Positions 46,118 through 58,232 of a DNA stretch of 64,000 nt are shown in pieces. The stretch lies in the NCBI GenBank assembly GCA_949357655.1, contig CASHTG010000012.1:2170001-2234000 (forward strand). Reading direction: 5' to 3'. The notes beneath the pieces are model-generated. The model did no database searches and was not told the origin of the DNA. It saw only the letters and a list, made by a program, of their open reading frames with translations. The stretch is from Parascedosporium putredinis. Its lineage: Eukaryota > Ascomycota > Sordariomycetes > Microascales > Microascaceae. A program made the position numbers and the translations under genes. Position 1 is the stretch's first letter. The number at the start of each line of letters is the position of its first letter.

Positions 46118-49100
46118 ATGCGCGTCGCCATCCGCGAACAGCTCGTGCTGCTCGTTACCTTCACCGTCCTCGTTTCTCTAGCAGTCGTTGCTCTTCCGAC
46201 CTGGTTTTTCGTCCATCGTTTTGTCATCAACGTGAGAAAGGACGCCCTCTCCCTGACCGCGTCTCTCAAAGCCTCTCGGATCACGGCGGAACTTGACCTC
46301 GTCCGGTCCAACTGCCGCACAATCGCCTCCCGGCTCCTCATACAGCGCGGCTTGAAATCATACAATGATGGGAACGACACGAGTTGGCAAGAGGCCAGCG
46401 AGGACCTTTCCATTGCGCTGAGCGCGAGGTCCCAGACAAACCTGCTCCAGGCGAGGATATACACTCGCGACGGCAGCAGTTACCCCGTGGTCAACGTGAC
46501 GGGGAGGAACAACCCCGTCATCGAACTTCCCTACGGCGATCAGAACGGAAACCCCGTGATTCTAGGCAACACCGCGACCCAGTTCGGCTTTCCGCCCGAC
46601 CTCTATCCCAATGTTACATATAAAGATCTTGGCTCGGTCAATGCCCAAAACAACCTGACAGAGTTTGCCGCCTTCGCGTTTGACACGGTCAACCTCACTC
46701 ATCCCGCCGGTCTGCTCCTCGGCCCACTCGTCGTCAACGAGTCCTACGCACTCATGTCCCTGACACTTCCTATCCGAGATAACGACCAGCTCAATTTCCC
46801 TATCGGCCTACTCACCATCGTCGCGTCCGCCGTTACCCTGGTCAACATTGTCAACTCCCGCGAAGGCCTCGGAAATACCGGCATCGTGCTCGTAGTCGGG
46901 CCTGATGATCCCTCGAATAGGTTCAACAAGTCCGTTCCCCAGGCCGACCCCGCTCTTATGGGCGACCCAGAGCTGTTCCAGGACGTATACATGCACTACC
47001 TCCTCCCGGCAAACCCCCTACCCAATCAAGAAGATCGACACTCGGCCCGGACCTATCTCAACGGCACCAATGACAATCCTTTTAAGCTTGGCGCGTACCC
47101 GGCGGCCCTTCTCTCTTGGACTAAACGCATCATCGCCGTGAACAATGCGAGCTCGCTGCTCTCGACAACTAACGAAGACGGCAAAACAGTCGCCGTAGGC
47201 TTCGCTCGAACGAATACGACCCTCGCTAACTGGACCGTCCTTGTTGAGCAAACCAAGAAGGAAGCTTACGAACCCATTGTTAACTTGCGAAAGATTCTCT
47301 TGGGATGCGTCTTCGGAACCGCTGGGGTTATCTTTGTCCTCACGTATCCATGTGCCCATGTCAGCGTCATGCCTATCCGTAGGCTCAAAGCCGCGACCGA
47401 GAAGACTGTGTCGCCCCCAGGCTACGAAGATGACTATTTTTCGCCCGGCTATGGCGACAGTAGTGCCGAGACTCCTGGGTCGGGCCAGCAGTCCCACCGC
47501 TCCCAGGATTCCATCAAGGGGTGGTTCTGGAAGCTGCTCATCGCTATGGGCTACCGACCTACCCCACAGCGTCGAAGGAAGCCGGAGGAGTCTCTCGACT
47601 CATCCCGACGCGTCTTTAAAATTCCTGGCAAGGTTATGGACAAGAAGCATCTAATCACCGACGAACTTACGGAATTGACGACAACCTTTAATGACATGAG
47701 CGACGAGCTGGTGAAGCAGTACACGCTTCTTGACGCCAAAGTGGCGGCTCGGACCAGGGAGCTCGAAGTCAGCAAGAAGGCGGCCGAGGCAGCGAATGAA
47801 AGCAAGACGCTCTTCATCGCAAACATCTCCCACGAACTCAAGACCCCACTAAACGGCATTTTGGGAATGTGTGCTGTCTGCATGGAAGAGGATGACCTCA
47901 CCAAGATCCAGCAGTCTTTGAGGACACTTTACAAATCTGGTAAGCTCCAACGGATACCCACAGCCTAGTCCACGAACGAAGAGGGAAAGCGTCTTGGCTG
48001 CTATCTTTGCCGAATGTCCCTAACCTGAATTTGCAATAGGTGATCTCCTACTCCATCTTTTGGAGGATCTTCTTAGCTTCTCGAAGAATCAGATTGGACA
48101 ACAACTCAGTCTAGAACAACGAGAATTCCGACTCGCCGAGATCCGTTCCCAGATCCTCACCATCTTCGATAAGCAAGTGCGGGAAAGCCACATCAACTTT
48201 TCAGTCACCTTTCTCGGCGCGGATCATTTTGATTTGGAAAAGGGGGTCGCAGACTATCGGTTCCCCGCCCTCGGGCCACAAGGAACTGGGAAACTAAAGA
48301 ACATGTGTCTTTGGGGCGACCAACACCGCATTCTTCAGATCTTGATCAACCTCGTCAGCAACAGCTTAAAGTTTACGCCCCAAGGTGGGAAAGTCGAGCT
48401 TCGAATTAAATGCCTGGGGGAAATGGACGAGGGCCCGACGGGTGCACCGGGCGCCAGCCGATCTTCGTCTACCTCAAAGAGCTCTGGTCCGGCAAGCCGC
48501 GGACGGGCCCGATTAGCCTCGACCTCGACTCGATCCGGCAGTTCCCGGGGACAGAGCAGTTCGATCCCACCGGATCAAATCAAGGGTACGGCTCTCTCTA
48601 TCAACCCAATGGATCCCAAGCAGGCCCAACCGGTGTACATCCGAGGGCGCTCTCCTACCCCTCCCCCATTGAACGCGAAGACGTACCTCTTCGAATTCGA
48701 AGTGGAGGACACAGGCCCAGGAATCCGGGAGGAAATGCAGCAGCGCGTGTTTGAACCCTTTATGCAAGGTGACTTGGGTCTGAGCAAGAAATTTGGGGGT
48801 ACCGGATTGGGTCTCAGCATCTGCCAGCAGCTTGCCACCATCATGGGAGGTAATATCACGCTCGAGAGTACGATCGGTGTTGGATCAACGTTTACGGTGC
48901 GCATCCCGTTGAAGTATGTCAGAGACAGGCCGTCTAGCACAGCATCCAGCAGCGCCAAGTCTCGCTCAACCAGTGTCGACGGTACCGATACCGAATCTCC
49001 TCGCAATTCGATGGCCAAGACCAACAACGACAACAAGTCGGCTCCAGTGCTAGATACCCAGCCAAGGTTGGTTGGTTTGAGACAACCCTTCTTCGCGTCT

Positions 49101-49705
49101 ACGCCTAGTCCGCCGCCGCCACCACCGCCGCCTCCCCGCAGACGGCTGAAGCAAAAATGGCCCGGGTCCAGAGCGCCCTAGCTGACAAGGAAAAGAGCGG
49201 CGGGGGCAAACTTAGGGTGTTGGTTGCTGACGACAACTCAACTAATATCGAAGTCGTCAGTAAGATGTTGAAGTTGGAGGACGTCTACGATGTAACCATT
49301 GCCAAGGATGGCCAAGAGGCTTTCGATCGGGTGAAGGATGCCATGGCCGATGAGCGGCCTTTTGATGTCATTTTTATGGACGTGCAGATGCCAAATCTGG
49401 ATGGGTTGCAGAGCACGCGAAAGATCCGCGAAATGGGATACAAGTCTCCCATCGTTGCGCTGACGGCCTTTTCGGAGGAGAGCAACGTCAAGGAATGCAT
49501 GGAGTCAGGCATGGACGAGTTCCTCAGCAAGCCGATCCGACGACCAGCACTCAAGCAAGTGCTTCGGAAATTTGCCACGATTCCGGAAGAGCCGGAAACG
49601 ACGGTGACGACTCCGGACGAGCTCCCGAATGGCCCAGATGGCTCTGTTACGGTGGGCGGATCGTCGCCGGCAAATGGAGTTGTCAACGAGAAGGAGAGCT
49701 TTTAG
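46118..49705 (+). CDS. SLN1: Sln1-type hybrid histidine kinase (osmosensor), one frameshift in the assembly
   Basis: A plasma-membrane sensor of the Sln1/TcsB group that passes phosphate to an HPt protein and so controls the HOG MAP kinase path. Layout: span 1 at residues 8-35 (LVLLVTFTVLVSLAVVALP), an extracellular sensor of about 360 residues with many N-glycosylation sequons, span 2 (LLGCVFGTAGVIFVLTYP) and a HAMP-like stretch. The dimerisation domain has FIANISHELKTPLNGILGM with the phospho-acceptor His572. The ATPase domain has N-box ILINLVSNSLKFTP, G1 DTGPGI and G2 GGTGLGLSI, and a Ser/Thr-rich linker ends in a Pro run. The receiver has LVADDN, the phospho-acceptor Asp in VIFMDVQMP (codon at 49379-49381) and LSKP. 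One 100-bp intron (47940-48039) is present. A lost C at 49134-49137 splits the receiver from the kinase; undone, the protein is 1162 residues. Confidence 0.95.
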
Positions 49706-50735
49706 GTTCGTCCAGGAGGCGGCTCCGAGTGTCCGGCAACTGCAGGCTCTCCTAGATGATGCCGACCCCCATGGAGCATCTAGCAAGTGGCCTAGCGACA
49801 AAGCTGGCAACAATACCAAAAACAGGCGTTGAACAGGGCAGTGGTGCCCCGCTAATATCGAGGTGCAAATCACGACGACAAGATAGCGATGGCGAAGGCT
49901 GGCGTTTTTTTCTTCTTTTTCTCCCTCCTTTTTTTTGTTCCTCTATTTTCCCTTGTCTCCCGCACACTCTTCATTGCATCAGGTTCGGCGCCGGCGTTTT
50001 CCATTTTTCGCCCTTGCCAAATACATGATGGGTCGGCAAGGGATAGTTCATTTTGGCGGTGGCTCTCTCCCTCTTCTCTATAGTTTTCTTTGCGTCGACA
50101 GTTAGTAGGAGCATGCGTCTCCAGAAACCCATCCTTTTATCATGCTTTTTAATATCCTTCCACTTGCCTTATTATTTCTCTATCTGTCTTTACTAGCTTC
50201 CTCTGTTAACATTAGCTCAATGGGCTGAGTAGGCACATCTGGTTCTCTGTTTTGTATAGTAGTAGTAGAGACAAAAGTATGGGAAGAAGAGGTAAAAATC
50301 GAGACATCTTCCGGACCTACATGCTTGATTCTATAGTTGCATGCAAAACAGTGAAGCTGAATCCACCTCCTATTCTTTATGATGCCCTTCTAAACCGAAT
50401 CCAAATTTCACCAGTGCTGTTGGGGCTGAAGTTAGCACCTACATAGCCCTGGGCTTGCTGGATCCCTCCCGACTCGTTGGACCAACTGAAATTCTCAGAA
50501 TAAATGCTAGATGGAAGCATGGAGTATAATCGAACTCAATCTCCCAGCGTACCATAGGCTGGGCCGAGATTCTAGATGTTATTGGGGCTGCATAGAGATT
50601 TCAGCTCGCATCCACGGCCTCGCTCATCGATGGCTCTCCGAGTCCACGACGAGCGGTCTTGCGATGGGGTGGCCCAAATATTCTCTAGAACCTATATATA
50701 TTCGGAAAGCAACCCGATTGCTTACGTACAACTCC
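49706..50735. other. 3' flank of SLN1 and upstream flank of the tRNA gene
   Basis: T-rich tracts at 49905-49945 and later T/C-rich sequence suit the SLN1 3' untranslated region. No gene is seen. Confidence 0.55.
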
Positions 50736-50867
50736 GGTAGCTTGGCCGAGGGGTTAAGGCGCCAGATTTAAGTAAATGCCTAGTTCTAGCGTAAACGCGC
50801 GGAGCCTGGAATACCATTGAAATCTCTGGTCTCGAAAGAGTCGTGCGTTCGAATCGCACAGCTACCA
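50736..50867 (+). tRNA. tRNA-Leu (anticodon UAA) with 51-bp intron
   Basis: The acceptor stem GGTAGCT pairs with AGCTACC (50860-50866), followed by discriminator A. The D arm is GCC...GGC. The anticodon stem CCAGA (50762-50766) pairs with TCTGG (50825-50829). The loop reads TT-TAA-G before the intron, so the anticodon is UAA (codon UUA). The intron (50773-50823) sits after position 37, the usual eukaryotic place. A long variable arm, typical of tRNA-Leu, precedes the T arm GTGCG-TTCGAAT-CGCAC. The internal promoter B box GTTCGAATC is at 50847-50855. The mature tRNA is 81 nt before CCA addition. Confidence 0.96.
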
Positions 50868-51902
50868 TCATATCTTTTTTTTTCTTTTGCTCTCAGACTC
50901 TCTGTGCACACAACTCTATGCTCTTTTTCTTCTTTTCCTTTTTTGCTTTTCTTTTCTTTTTAAGGGACTCTTCAGTTAAATGTAAATGCCCTTTCTTTAT
51001 CGAGGTATATGGAAAGGATTGGTGAAAAGGTGGTGAAATCTTATAGTAAACATTCTTTGGCCTTGCATCTCTAGTGTCTCGTGCCCATGCAATGTTTGGG
51101 CGCTGCTACCCCTTATACTTGCATCTTGAGGACTGACCGCCTCAGCCTGATATATGCTTGCATCAATATGACGGTCTGATCAAGGTGATGTCAAGCTGTG
51201 GTGGCTATACTGGTATAACTCCGAGAATGGTACAGCTAGCTGAGTGAATTCATGCTGCTACAACTTCAGTCCTATCACTTGGGGAAGAGGCCATAATTCA
51301 AAGAGAAAATTCATCATGTTTCATTAGAAAACCAGAATATCAAAAGAGTAGAAAACATATGGCAAAGAAAGTAGTAAGAAGCAATGGCCCCATCCATGTG
51401 CCTAACCCAACCCGCATATCAATTCATAATCCATACATCGCGCGCATCCGGTCCCGCAGCACAGGTAAAGTGGGACATTTCCAACCATGTCGCCATTACC
51501 GCCCAACGCCTCTCCCAACATCCCGAGCCAGTGTAATGATAGGCAATCCAGGTCCCCCAGGGGCCAATCTCCCAACAGAAAAAAAGGAAAAGGAGAAGAG
51601 ACGGCAAGAAAGTAAAGACACAGACAAGAAAAGGTTGCGTTGGAATGATCAACGGGACATGCGCGGAAATATCAAAGATTCGTCGATATAGGATAGCCTC
51701 ATGGGGCTGAGCAAGCCCTCGCTTGTATCCTTGGTGAGATGTGCGCGACGAAAGTGCCAAAGGGAAAGGAAAAAGTTTGAGACAACAACAGATAGGAAAA
51801 AGAACAGGCAGAAAGCGGGAGCAGAGTAAAAGCGAGTAAGGGTGAAGGGTAAAAGATGATATGGAGTTGGTGGATGAGAATTCTCGCCAAGAATAGAGGC
51901 GC
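50868..51902. other. Intergenic region between tRNA-Leu and MAF1
   Basis: Apart from the Pol III terminator and T-rich sequence to about 50970, nothing is recognised. The part next to MAF1 is its 3' flank. Confidence 0.55.
50875..50883 (+). terminator. RNA polymerase III terminator of tRNA-Leu
   Basis: A run of nine T residues begins 8 bases after the tRNA end, as expected for Pol III termination. Confidence 0.9.
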
Positions 51903-53062
51903 TCAGAGTTCCATTCTTCCTGCGATGTCCTCGCTCATGCCGCGAGCGGAGGGACTATATCGGTTCATATCTGTGTCGCCATCGTCGTTGAGATCATACT
52001 CGTCATCGTCTAGATAATCATCTTCCGAGAAGGGCACCAGATCTCCATCTTCGCCCCGGTTCCAGAAAAACCGTCATCGTCGCCATCGCCCTCGTCGTAC
52101 GTCTCGGCGACAGCGGCATCCTGTGGTGTGAACCAAAACCTGGCGCGTTTCGTTGCGCCGGGATCCATGGCGCCGGTGCGGCGCGCCATCCCCGCGGGGT
52201 CAGCATCGGGCTTTGCGAGCTGATGACTGGCACCACGCGGAGGTAGAGGTACGCGACTCGCTTCAGGGTCCGATTGAAGAAGAAGTAGTGGACGGACCAG
52301 ATGGCGCTTTCATCTTCCTCGAAAGGGTCGATGTCGGGCTCGTAGTTGAAGATTGTGCACTCGTCTAGGCGCATCTCGTTGTCGAGAAGCGACCAGCAGT
52401 GCTGGCTCCAGACGGCGGCGGGGCCGGTGGTTACAACGTTGCTCATGCGGGTGTCGCCGCAGCCGCGGACGTTTTGGAGGATGGAATCGAGATTGGCCAT
52501 GATACGCCTTAGACTGCGCTCGCGCTTGAAGTCGCCTGGCCGCAGAACGTTGGAGAAGTCATAGTGGGGATGAGAGGCGTTTAGAGTCGCAATTAGATAG
52601 GCGAATGTGCGCCGGTTCGCCAGTTCGGAAAGGGGTCCAAAGGCGCTGGGTTGCGAGAAGAGGCTCGGGGATGTCGCCATCATCGCGGCCTTTTGAGGTG
52701 GAGAGAGGCTAGCCCCGAGGCGCAGGAGCTCGGCGTGTTGAGAGTCTAAATCATCGTTGATATTCTTGTACAGCTTCTTATCGGAGCCAGTCGATTTGGT
52801 GGTGTAGAGATCGCATCCGCCCGTGACGTTGCAGTCTGGCGTATTGAAGTTGAGTGCACTCGTTACTGTGTCGAAAGCGGGAACTGGGAGGTACTAAGAG
52901 ACGGGGAGGGAAAAAGAAAAAGAGTGAGATTCTGGCGCGATACGAAAACAAGAGTCAAGTTGCGGTAAGAGGGGCAAAGAGCATTGATGCAAACCCCGTC
53001 GGATTCGGTGGGTTGCGATCTGCTTTAGGATTGAGAGAGCGGGTGAGAGCGCATACCTTCAT
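51903..53062 (-). CDS. MAF1: MAF1, repressor of RNA polymerase III, two frameshifts in the assembly
   Basis: Maf1 binds and silences Pol III under stress or TOR inhibition, shuttling between cytoplasm and nucleus by phosphorylation. A six-base first coding exon ATGAAG (53062-53057) joins, across a 163-bp intron (52894-53056; donor GTATGC, acceptor CTTAG), to YLPVPAFDTVTSALNFNTPD. Then come VTGGCDLYTTKSTGSDKKLY (A box), a Ser-rich mobile loop, PFGPLSELANRRTFAYLIATLN, HYDFSNVLRP, WSQHCWSLLDNEMRLDECTI (B box), DPFEEDESAIWSVHYFFFNRTLKRVAYLYLR and, near the end, KRARFWF. The tail is Asp/Glu-rich and ends GMSEDIAGRMEL. One-base losses are inferred at 52190-52193 (C run) and 52066-52070 (A run); without them the protein is 332 residues. 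An intron after the second codon region is also known in yeast MAF1. Confidence 0.95.
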
Positions 53063-56060
53063 CGTGTCGGATGTTCTGTTTTCGGCGCCCGAACGGAGGC
53101 ATATGGGGGATCAATCGCTCGGAGTTGGAAAGAGAGCGGGAGGAGGGCAGAAGGAAAGAGTATCTCCTGTTTAACGTAGCGCTGGCAATATTAGGCCTCG
53201 ATCAAGCCTGGGTCGTGAAAGAAAGAGTCGGTGCAGTGGGTGCGCAGCCTTTGGGCGCTGAGAAATTGCTAGGGTAGCCGGGACTAAAAACCGTCGCGAC
53301 TGGTCGGGTGTCAAAATGGAAGAGCCGGGCAATTGTAGCTAGGCGATAGCGAGTCCTGTTCCGCGACGGGTGGTTGTCGAGAGTTGACGTCGCGTTCAAT
53401 GGGATGACGTTGGGGTTTAAGGGGTTGAGGTATGGGGAGTGGTGCAGATAACGGAAATGGGTCAATGGTAGAGTTACGGGTCGTTGGGAGATATGGATAG
53501 ATATGTGTGCCTTGGCGGAGAGCGGCTTGGAGGCGAGGAAACGCGCTTGGGGGATTGCGAAAGGGGGACCCTGGTCAATTTCAACCAAGTGAGGCCCAGC
53601 TCTCTGGGTGCGGAAAGCGCAAACTCGACGGGAACAGCAGGCGATGATGGCGGAACCACGGCTGTCGCGCCTTTGAATGTGATGGATGCGGTGAGAATCG
53701 ATGTTGAAGAGGACCCTTTTGGTGAGGCCTCGGATGAGGAAGAGGGGAAAGAACTAACTACCCAAGGACAGCAAACAGGAAAGTGACCAGAGGGCCAGGC
53801 TAAGACCAAGATCTCTCCCAGCCGAAGATCATCTCCTGTTGCTTCGCACCGAACTAGATGGCTGATTGGCACACATGCTGGCTGCGCCAGGCGCAAGCCT
53901 ACGCACCATCGAAATGGTCAAAGGGCCAGTGCTGCCGGCCTCCTCCCCGACAGTGCCCTCAGGAGACCACATGTACGCACTGTAGTGTCTGGTCGTGTAA
54001 TACCGGCCTCGCTCCACCCGAATTCAGGAATTGGGTGAAGATACAGGGGGTCTGCCGTCATGAATCATTATGGTGGGCCCGCCCCATTCGCGAGAGCTGG
54101 CGCTGACGCCCCGCCTGACAACAGCTGATCTGTCCGGCGAAGCGACATGAAACTGTACATGTGACAGACTTCCTGCAAGACCCTCACCCGTTGAGAAGTA
54201 GATATACATGGCACCGGAACACAGGAATCCAGGTGCCACCCAGTGTTGGACTCCTTGCCCTTGGAGCTCAGAGCAAGGAAACGCAAGCGGAAGGGCAAAG
54301 CGAGCGCGATCCAAATTATCTCTCGAGTACCCGGACCCAGGGCGCGGAATTGATCTAGGCCAGTGATCCTGGCCACACGCGGTGGACACCCTCCTGGCGG
54401 GGAGCCGGCCAGCGGGGAGATAGTTGATGGAGGAAAGGGGGAGTGGAAGCACCTGATTGCGACAATTAGCGTTGACGAGCTTTAGACTTTGGGGAGGTGG
54501 GACATGGCGGGGCCAGCATCTCCCGCGTAGGATGGTGGAGGTGTACAGTGCGTGTACGCACCAAGACGAACCGAGCACCATTGATTGATCCAACGGATCA
54601 ATCAGTTCCCAACAGACCAAGACGGGGAAAAGAGTTCGGGGCACGGGTGTTTAGTGGGTTGATGCTGGCTGGCTCGCTGGTGCACACAAGTCTACCCTCC
54701 CAAAGGTCTACCCTCCCAAAGGCGCATGTACCAAGCAATTGATTGCTGTCGGGTCAGAACGTGGTGCCATGAATGGGCGAATCGGCCCCCTTCGGCAACC
54801 GCCTTCACGGCTGGTACCCGGCGTTCGTCGGCGACCTCCTTCCCCCAGGCCCAGGGCTCGTCATCGAGTATTAGCCCGTCTGAGAATTAAGCAACATTAG
54901 TATGGTTTCAGGCGAATCGAACACCACCTTCGCATGCACGTGTGCCTGGCATTGGCGTCCTTTGCCCTGGAAATCCTGTCGTGGTCGGCCGCGTCTCGAA
55001 TGAAATTCAGACATTCAGACATCCCTCGAGATGGCTGGATAGGACAATGCCATTTTCTCTCCAGTGAGGTTTTTGGAGGCATATTAGCAGCGAGGGAGAG
55101 ATGGATGAGGAGGGTATTTGTGGTGCTCGTGGCCAATAATTCATTCTCTCCGCTGGGACCGTCTCGGCCGCCAACATCACGTCCGGCTTCTCGCCGTTTT
55201 CATCGGTCGGGGACAAGGCAACTTGAAGAAACAGCCAAGAGAACTGCGGTTAGGTGGCGACACAGGGTGCTGGGCTGCTCGACACGGCGTAGAATGGACC
55301 CGTGAAGAGGCCAATCCGCAACCCCAGCCGGACTGCGATCCCCCTTTGCTCCGCGTAGCAGCCGTCACCGCCGTCACCGCCGTTCAGTCTTGTCTTGGAA
55401 ATTAAAATCGAGGGATAGTTTATCTACCCTCCAAGATCTATACACGTACGCAAGCTCCAGTCAGCCTGCGCTTATCGCGGCGCCTCAATCCGCTTGAAAT
55501 ATTGGATTCCACAGCTTAAACCCCCAGTGGCCCAGCCCAGTGCTCTTTCCCCTCAGTTTTCTCTTCTTCTTCTCTCCTTCTCTCGACAGGGAAGATATCG
55601 GTACGCTCGTTTACCCATGGCTACACCCATGGTAGCATGCCCTGCCCTGCTTGGTAATCCGTATTGGCGCCCACCTATTTTGACAGTGGCCTTGTTAAAT
55701 CCTGCAAGGCTTCTCGTGATCACACCTGCCGGCAGGTCCGTATCCCGATCTCGTCATGATGCGCCATCGTCAGTCGTCGCCTCTTCGTTCAGTTGGTTTC
55801 ATTTCATAGCATGCCGGCATCATATAATGCGCGCTCCACTTCCTTCGACACCTGTTTCGTACCCGGATAGGAAAGTAAGCAAGTTCATTAGCCATCAATG
55901 ATCAGTAGGCGCACTTGGCGAACGAGGATTGTGCCAGGTCAGGCTAGACACCATCAGAGTCGGGTATAAGAACGGGATCGAACCAAGAACAAGTATAGCC
56001 GGCGCAGTTTCCGACACGGACGACGCTCAAAGCGAGGCTCGGAGATCGGTTTCCCGCCTA
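53063..56060. other. 3-kb stretch with no recognisable gene
   Basis: This is the promoter side of MAF1 and the 3' flank of APS1. A 100-codon plus-strand frame (53484-53786) with an acidic end and a 206-codon minus-strand frame (54024-54644) have no motif or splice support. A perfect 16-bp tandem repeat lies at 54691-54722. Confidence 0.5.
54691..54722. repeat. Perfect 16-bp tandem duplication
   Basis: TCTACCCTCCCAAAGG occurs twice head to tail with no mismatch. It is probably a recent slippage event or an assembly artefact. Confidence 0.9.
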
Positions 56061-57084
56061 CTACATGATCTTGGTAACCTCATCCTCGACCTGAACCCAT
56101 CGTAAACAGAACGTCAGCCTCTAGAAGGAATGCAAGCCCCCTGCACCCCTGCACGAGTCTCCGGTAAAGGGGGAAGGAACGTCACAGTGCACTCGCTCGG
56201 AACAAGAACAAGGCGAGAGAGAATCTCGTGGATAAGGCTTCGATCGAAAGGGAGAGAGGAAGCGGGGAGGGGAGAAGGGGAATGGGGGAGTGGTGGGAAT
56301 TTGGGAAGTTGTGATGCCCGCCTGCGGCAAGGCTGCTCCATCTTCCCGCATGTATAAACGTACCTCCATGTCCTCCAAGGAATCCTGTTGGGATATGCAA
56401 CGGAGTACATTCTTTTGCTGCTCTCCTGAAGCTCTCCCGCAAGTAATAGCTCGTCTAGAATATAGTAGGCTTTCGTGAACGAGAAGATGATATCAAGCTC
56501 GCACACGTTTCCGTAGTACTTGTCCATTTGCTCGACATATCGGTGGATAATTTCGAGTGTTATGAGCTCGTTGTCTTCCGAGGAGCAACCGGCGATGAAG
56601 AAAAGGGAAGCGTATCGACGGTAAACGATTTTCGTATCTGATTACGGGGAACAAAGAGGGATGAATATTCATGTCCGAGCAATTACGCGAGGTAGCCAAT
56701 GCCTGTGACTGGGAGAGCACGGGGGTTGGCGGGTTAGAAGTAAAATGATAGACACACCTTTATATTCGAGGAAATTGCACATGCGAGTCCTCCTCGCAAG
56801 GACGAGCTGCGAAACATCCTTCACGATCTTGGCCTTTTCCCTTGGGGACAGCGTAGTGAACCATTTCGCAAGCCGCTGAAACCAATCCTGCTGTTAGCAG
56901 TCCATCGGATGGGTCCGGAGGCTCTCCCTTGGAGGAGAGGCATCAAGGGGGAACGACGACAAAGGGGGACACGAACAACTTTGCCCTGCCTCGAGAGCAG
57001 AATCAGGTAGCTGTGATAAGACGTTAGAAATAGGAAGGAAAAGATTGAACCGAGGGTATAAGATGGTCCTTACTGAATCGCCAT
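56061..57084 (-). CDS. APS1: AP-1 clathrin adaptor sigma subunit, one frameshift in the assembly
   Basis: This small chain of the AP-1 adaptor works in clathrin coats at the trans-Golgi and endosomes. Five exons: 57084-57074 (11 bases, MAI plus part of His), 57010-56977 (34 bases, YLILLSRQGKV), 56875-56758 (RLAKWFTTLSPREKAKIVKD..RTRMCNFLEYK), 56637-56364 (TKIVYRRYASLFFIAGCSSEDNE..EIIHRYVEQMDKYYGNVCELDIIFSF..YYILDELLLAGELQESS) and 56090-56061 (VEDEVTKIM). Introns are 63, 101, 120 and 273 bp and all keep phase. One A is missing in the run at 56413-56416, which hides NVLRCISQQDSLEDMEV in another frame. Restored, the protein is 155 residues, exactly the family's size. The small first, second and last exons would be lost to simple gene finders. 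Confidence 0.95.
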
Positions 57085-58232
57085 CGTGGTACGAGGTCAG
57101 GGTAGGGTGGGTAATATGACACTCCTGAGTGCAAGCTGAAAAGTTGCCTCTCAGACAAAGTGGGGATTTGGAGAGGTGGTGATGGCTGGCCTAAACAAGG
57201 ACCTGTGGGCAGGAGAAATGACAAGCTTGCTTTGGCTCGTTTGGCTGCTGTGGACAGCTGTGGTCAATTGTTCACCTCGCCTCGCATGACCTTTCCCAAA
57301 TTGTCGGCAAGCCCTTTCCCCCCTTGCATGCTGACACCCTCACACCCTCAACCCACTGTCACGCCGCGCATCATTCCTCCCCATGCGTCGGAGTTGGGAG
57401 CGACGCCGCGTTTCCATAGACTTTGTGACATTTTCGATGATTGTTCCGTGCTAAAAGTAAAGCTCTGGGTAGCCGGTGCAAGGCCGGCCGCTAGACTCGA
57501 GATAATGGCGAGTCAAGTTCCTTTCTCGCCTCCGTTCACTGGCTCGGAGAAGAGCGAGTGGGTAGCTCAACTTCAAATCACCCCAAGCGGGCAGCACTCT
57601 CCGCTGGTCGACCACTACTGCCGGAGGATCGCGGATTCAGAGCCTGAGCTAATACATCGGCTTTTCAACAATCGCTAGTTTCTTCCGTTCCTTTTGCCCC
57701 TCGAGACCCCCACCACCCTAGCCGCGGGGTTTGCCAGAGAACTGCGCTCTTCAAAACAGAGAGAAAAAAATCGGCCTTTTTCCCTCAAGCATTTTCTAAA
57801 TAACCTTTTATTCCCCCTTTTGTTATAAACCCCATGCTCCCGGTGGCTTCAGGTTCCGCTCGAGTTCGGCGCGTCTCCATCTCATTCAAAATCATTAGCC
57901 CTTTAGTATAATCCTGCCATCTAATCCTTCACGTTCCACCTTGCCAATTGAGAGAGGTACGTCCGCATATCCCGGGTGGCCATGCGCTGGCTGGGGCCAC
58001 TTGATGACATATTATGATGGTATTAATAATTCCTCCAGGTTCCCCATCCGCGTGCCTACCGTTTCCGATCCCGACGACAGATAAAAGAAACCCCTCTTGT
58101 CTTCCCGAGGCCTAGTTTGTAAGGTCCTTCGGTTTCGAGGATCGCGGCCGAATCAATTCCTTTCCATAGTTATTTTTCCTTATCCCTCGATTTTGTTGCT
58201 CAGACGGCGTCTTCGCGCTTGAATCTTTCATC
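57085..58232. other. Divergent promoter region of APS1 and the GCL regulatory subunit gene
   Basis: A 172-codon plus-strand frame (57160-57678) spans part of this region, but its composition is promoter-like and it has no motif, so it is not called. The 500 bases before 58233 are pyrimidine-rich leader; a possible untranslated intron runs from a GTACGT near 57957 to a CCTCCAG near 58038. Confidence 0.5.

Noticed and set aside
45603..46181. 192-codon frame overlapping the SLN1 start
   Set aside because: It begins at a non-ATG codon in the CT-rich leader, its Arg/Ser/Pro-rich sequence has no motif, and SLN1 in another frame is certain.
54024..54644. 206-codon minus-strand frame
   Set aside because: Its composition looks like translated noncoding DNA, no family features are present, and frames on the other strand overlap it.
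57160..57678. 172-codon plus-strand frame upstream of the GCL regulatory subunit gene
   Set aside because: It starts in the APS1 promoter, is rich in Pro/Ser and has no motif. The real downstream gene starts at 58233.
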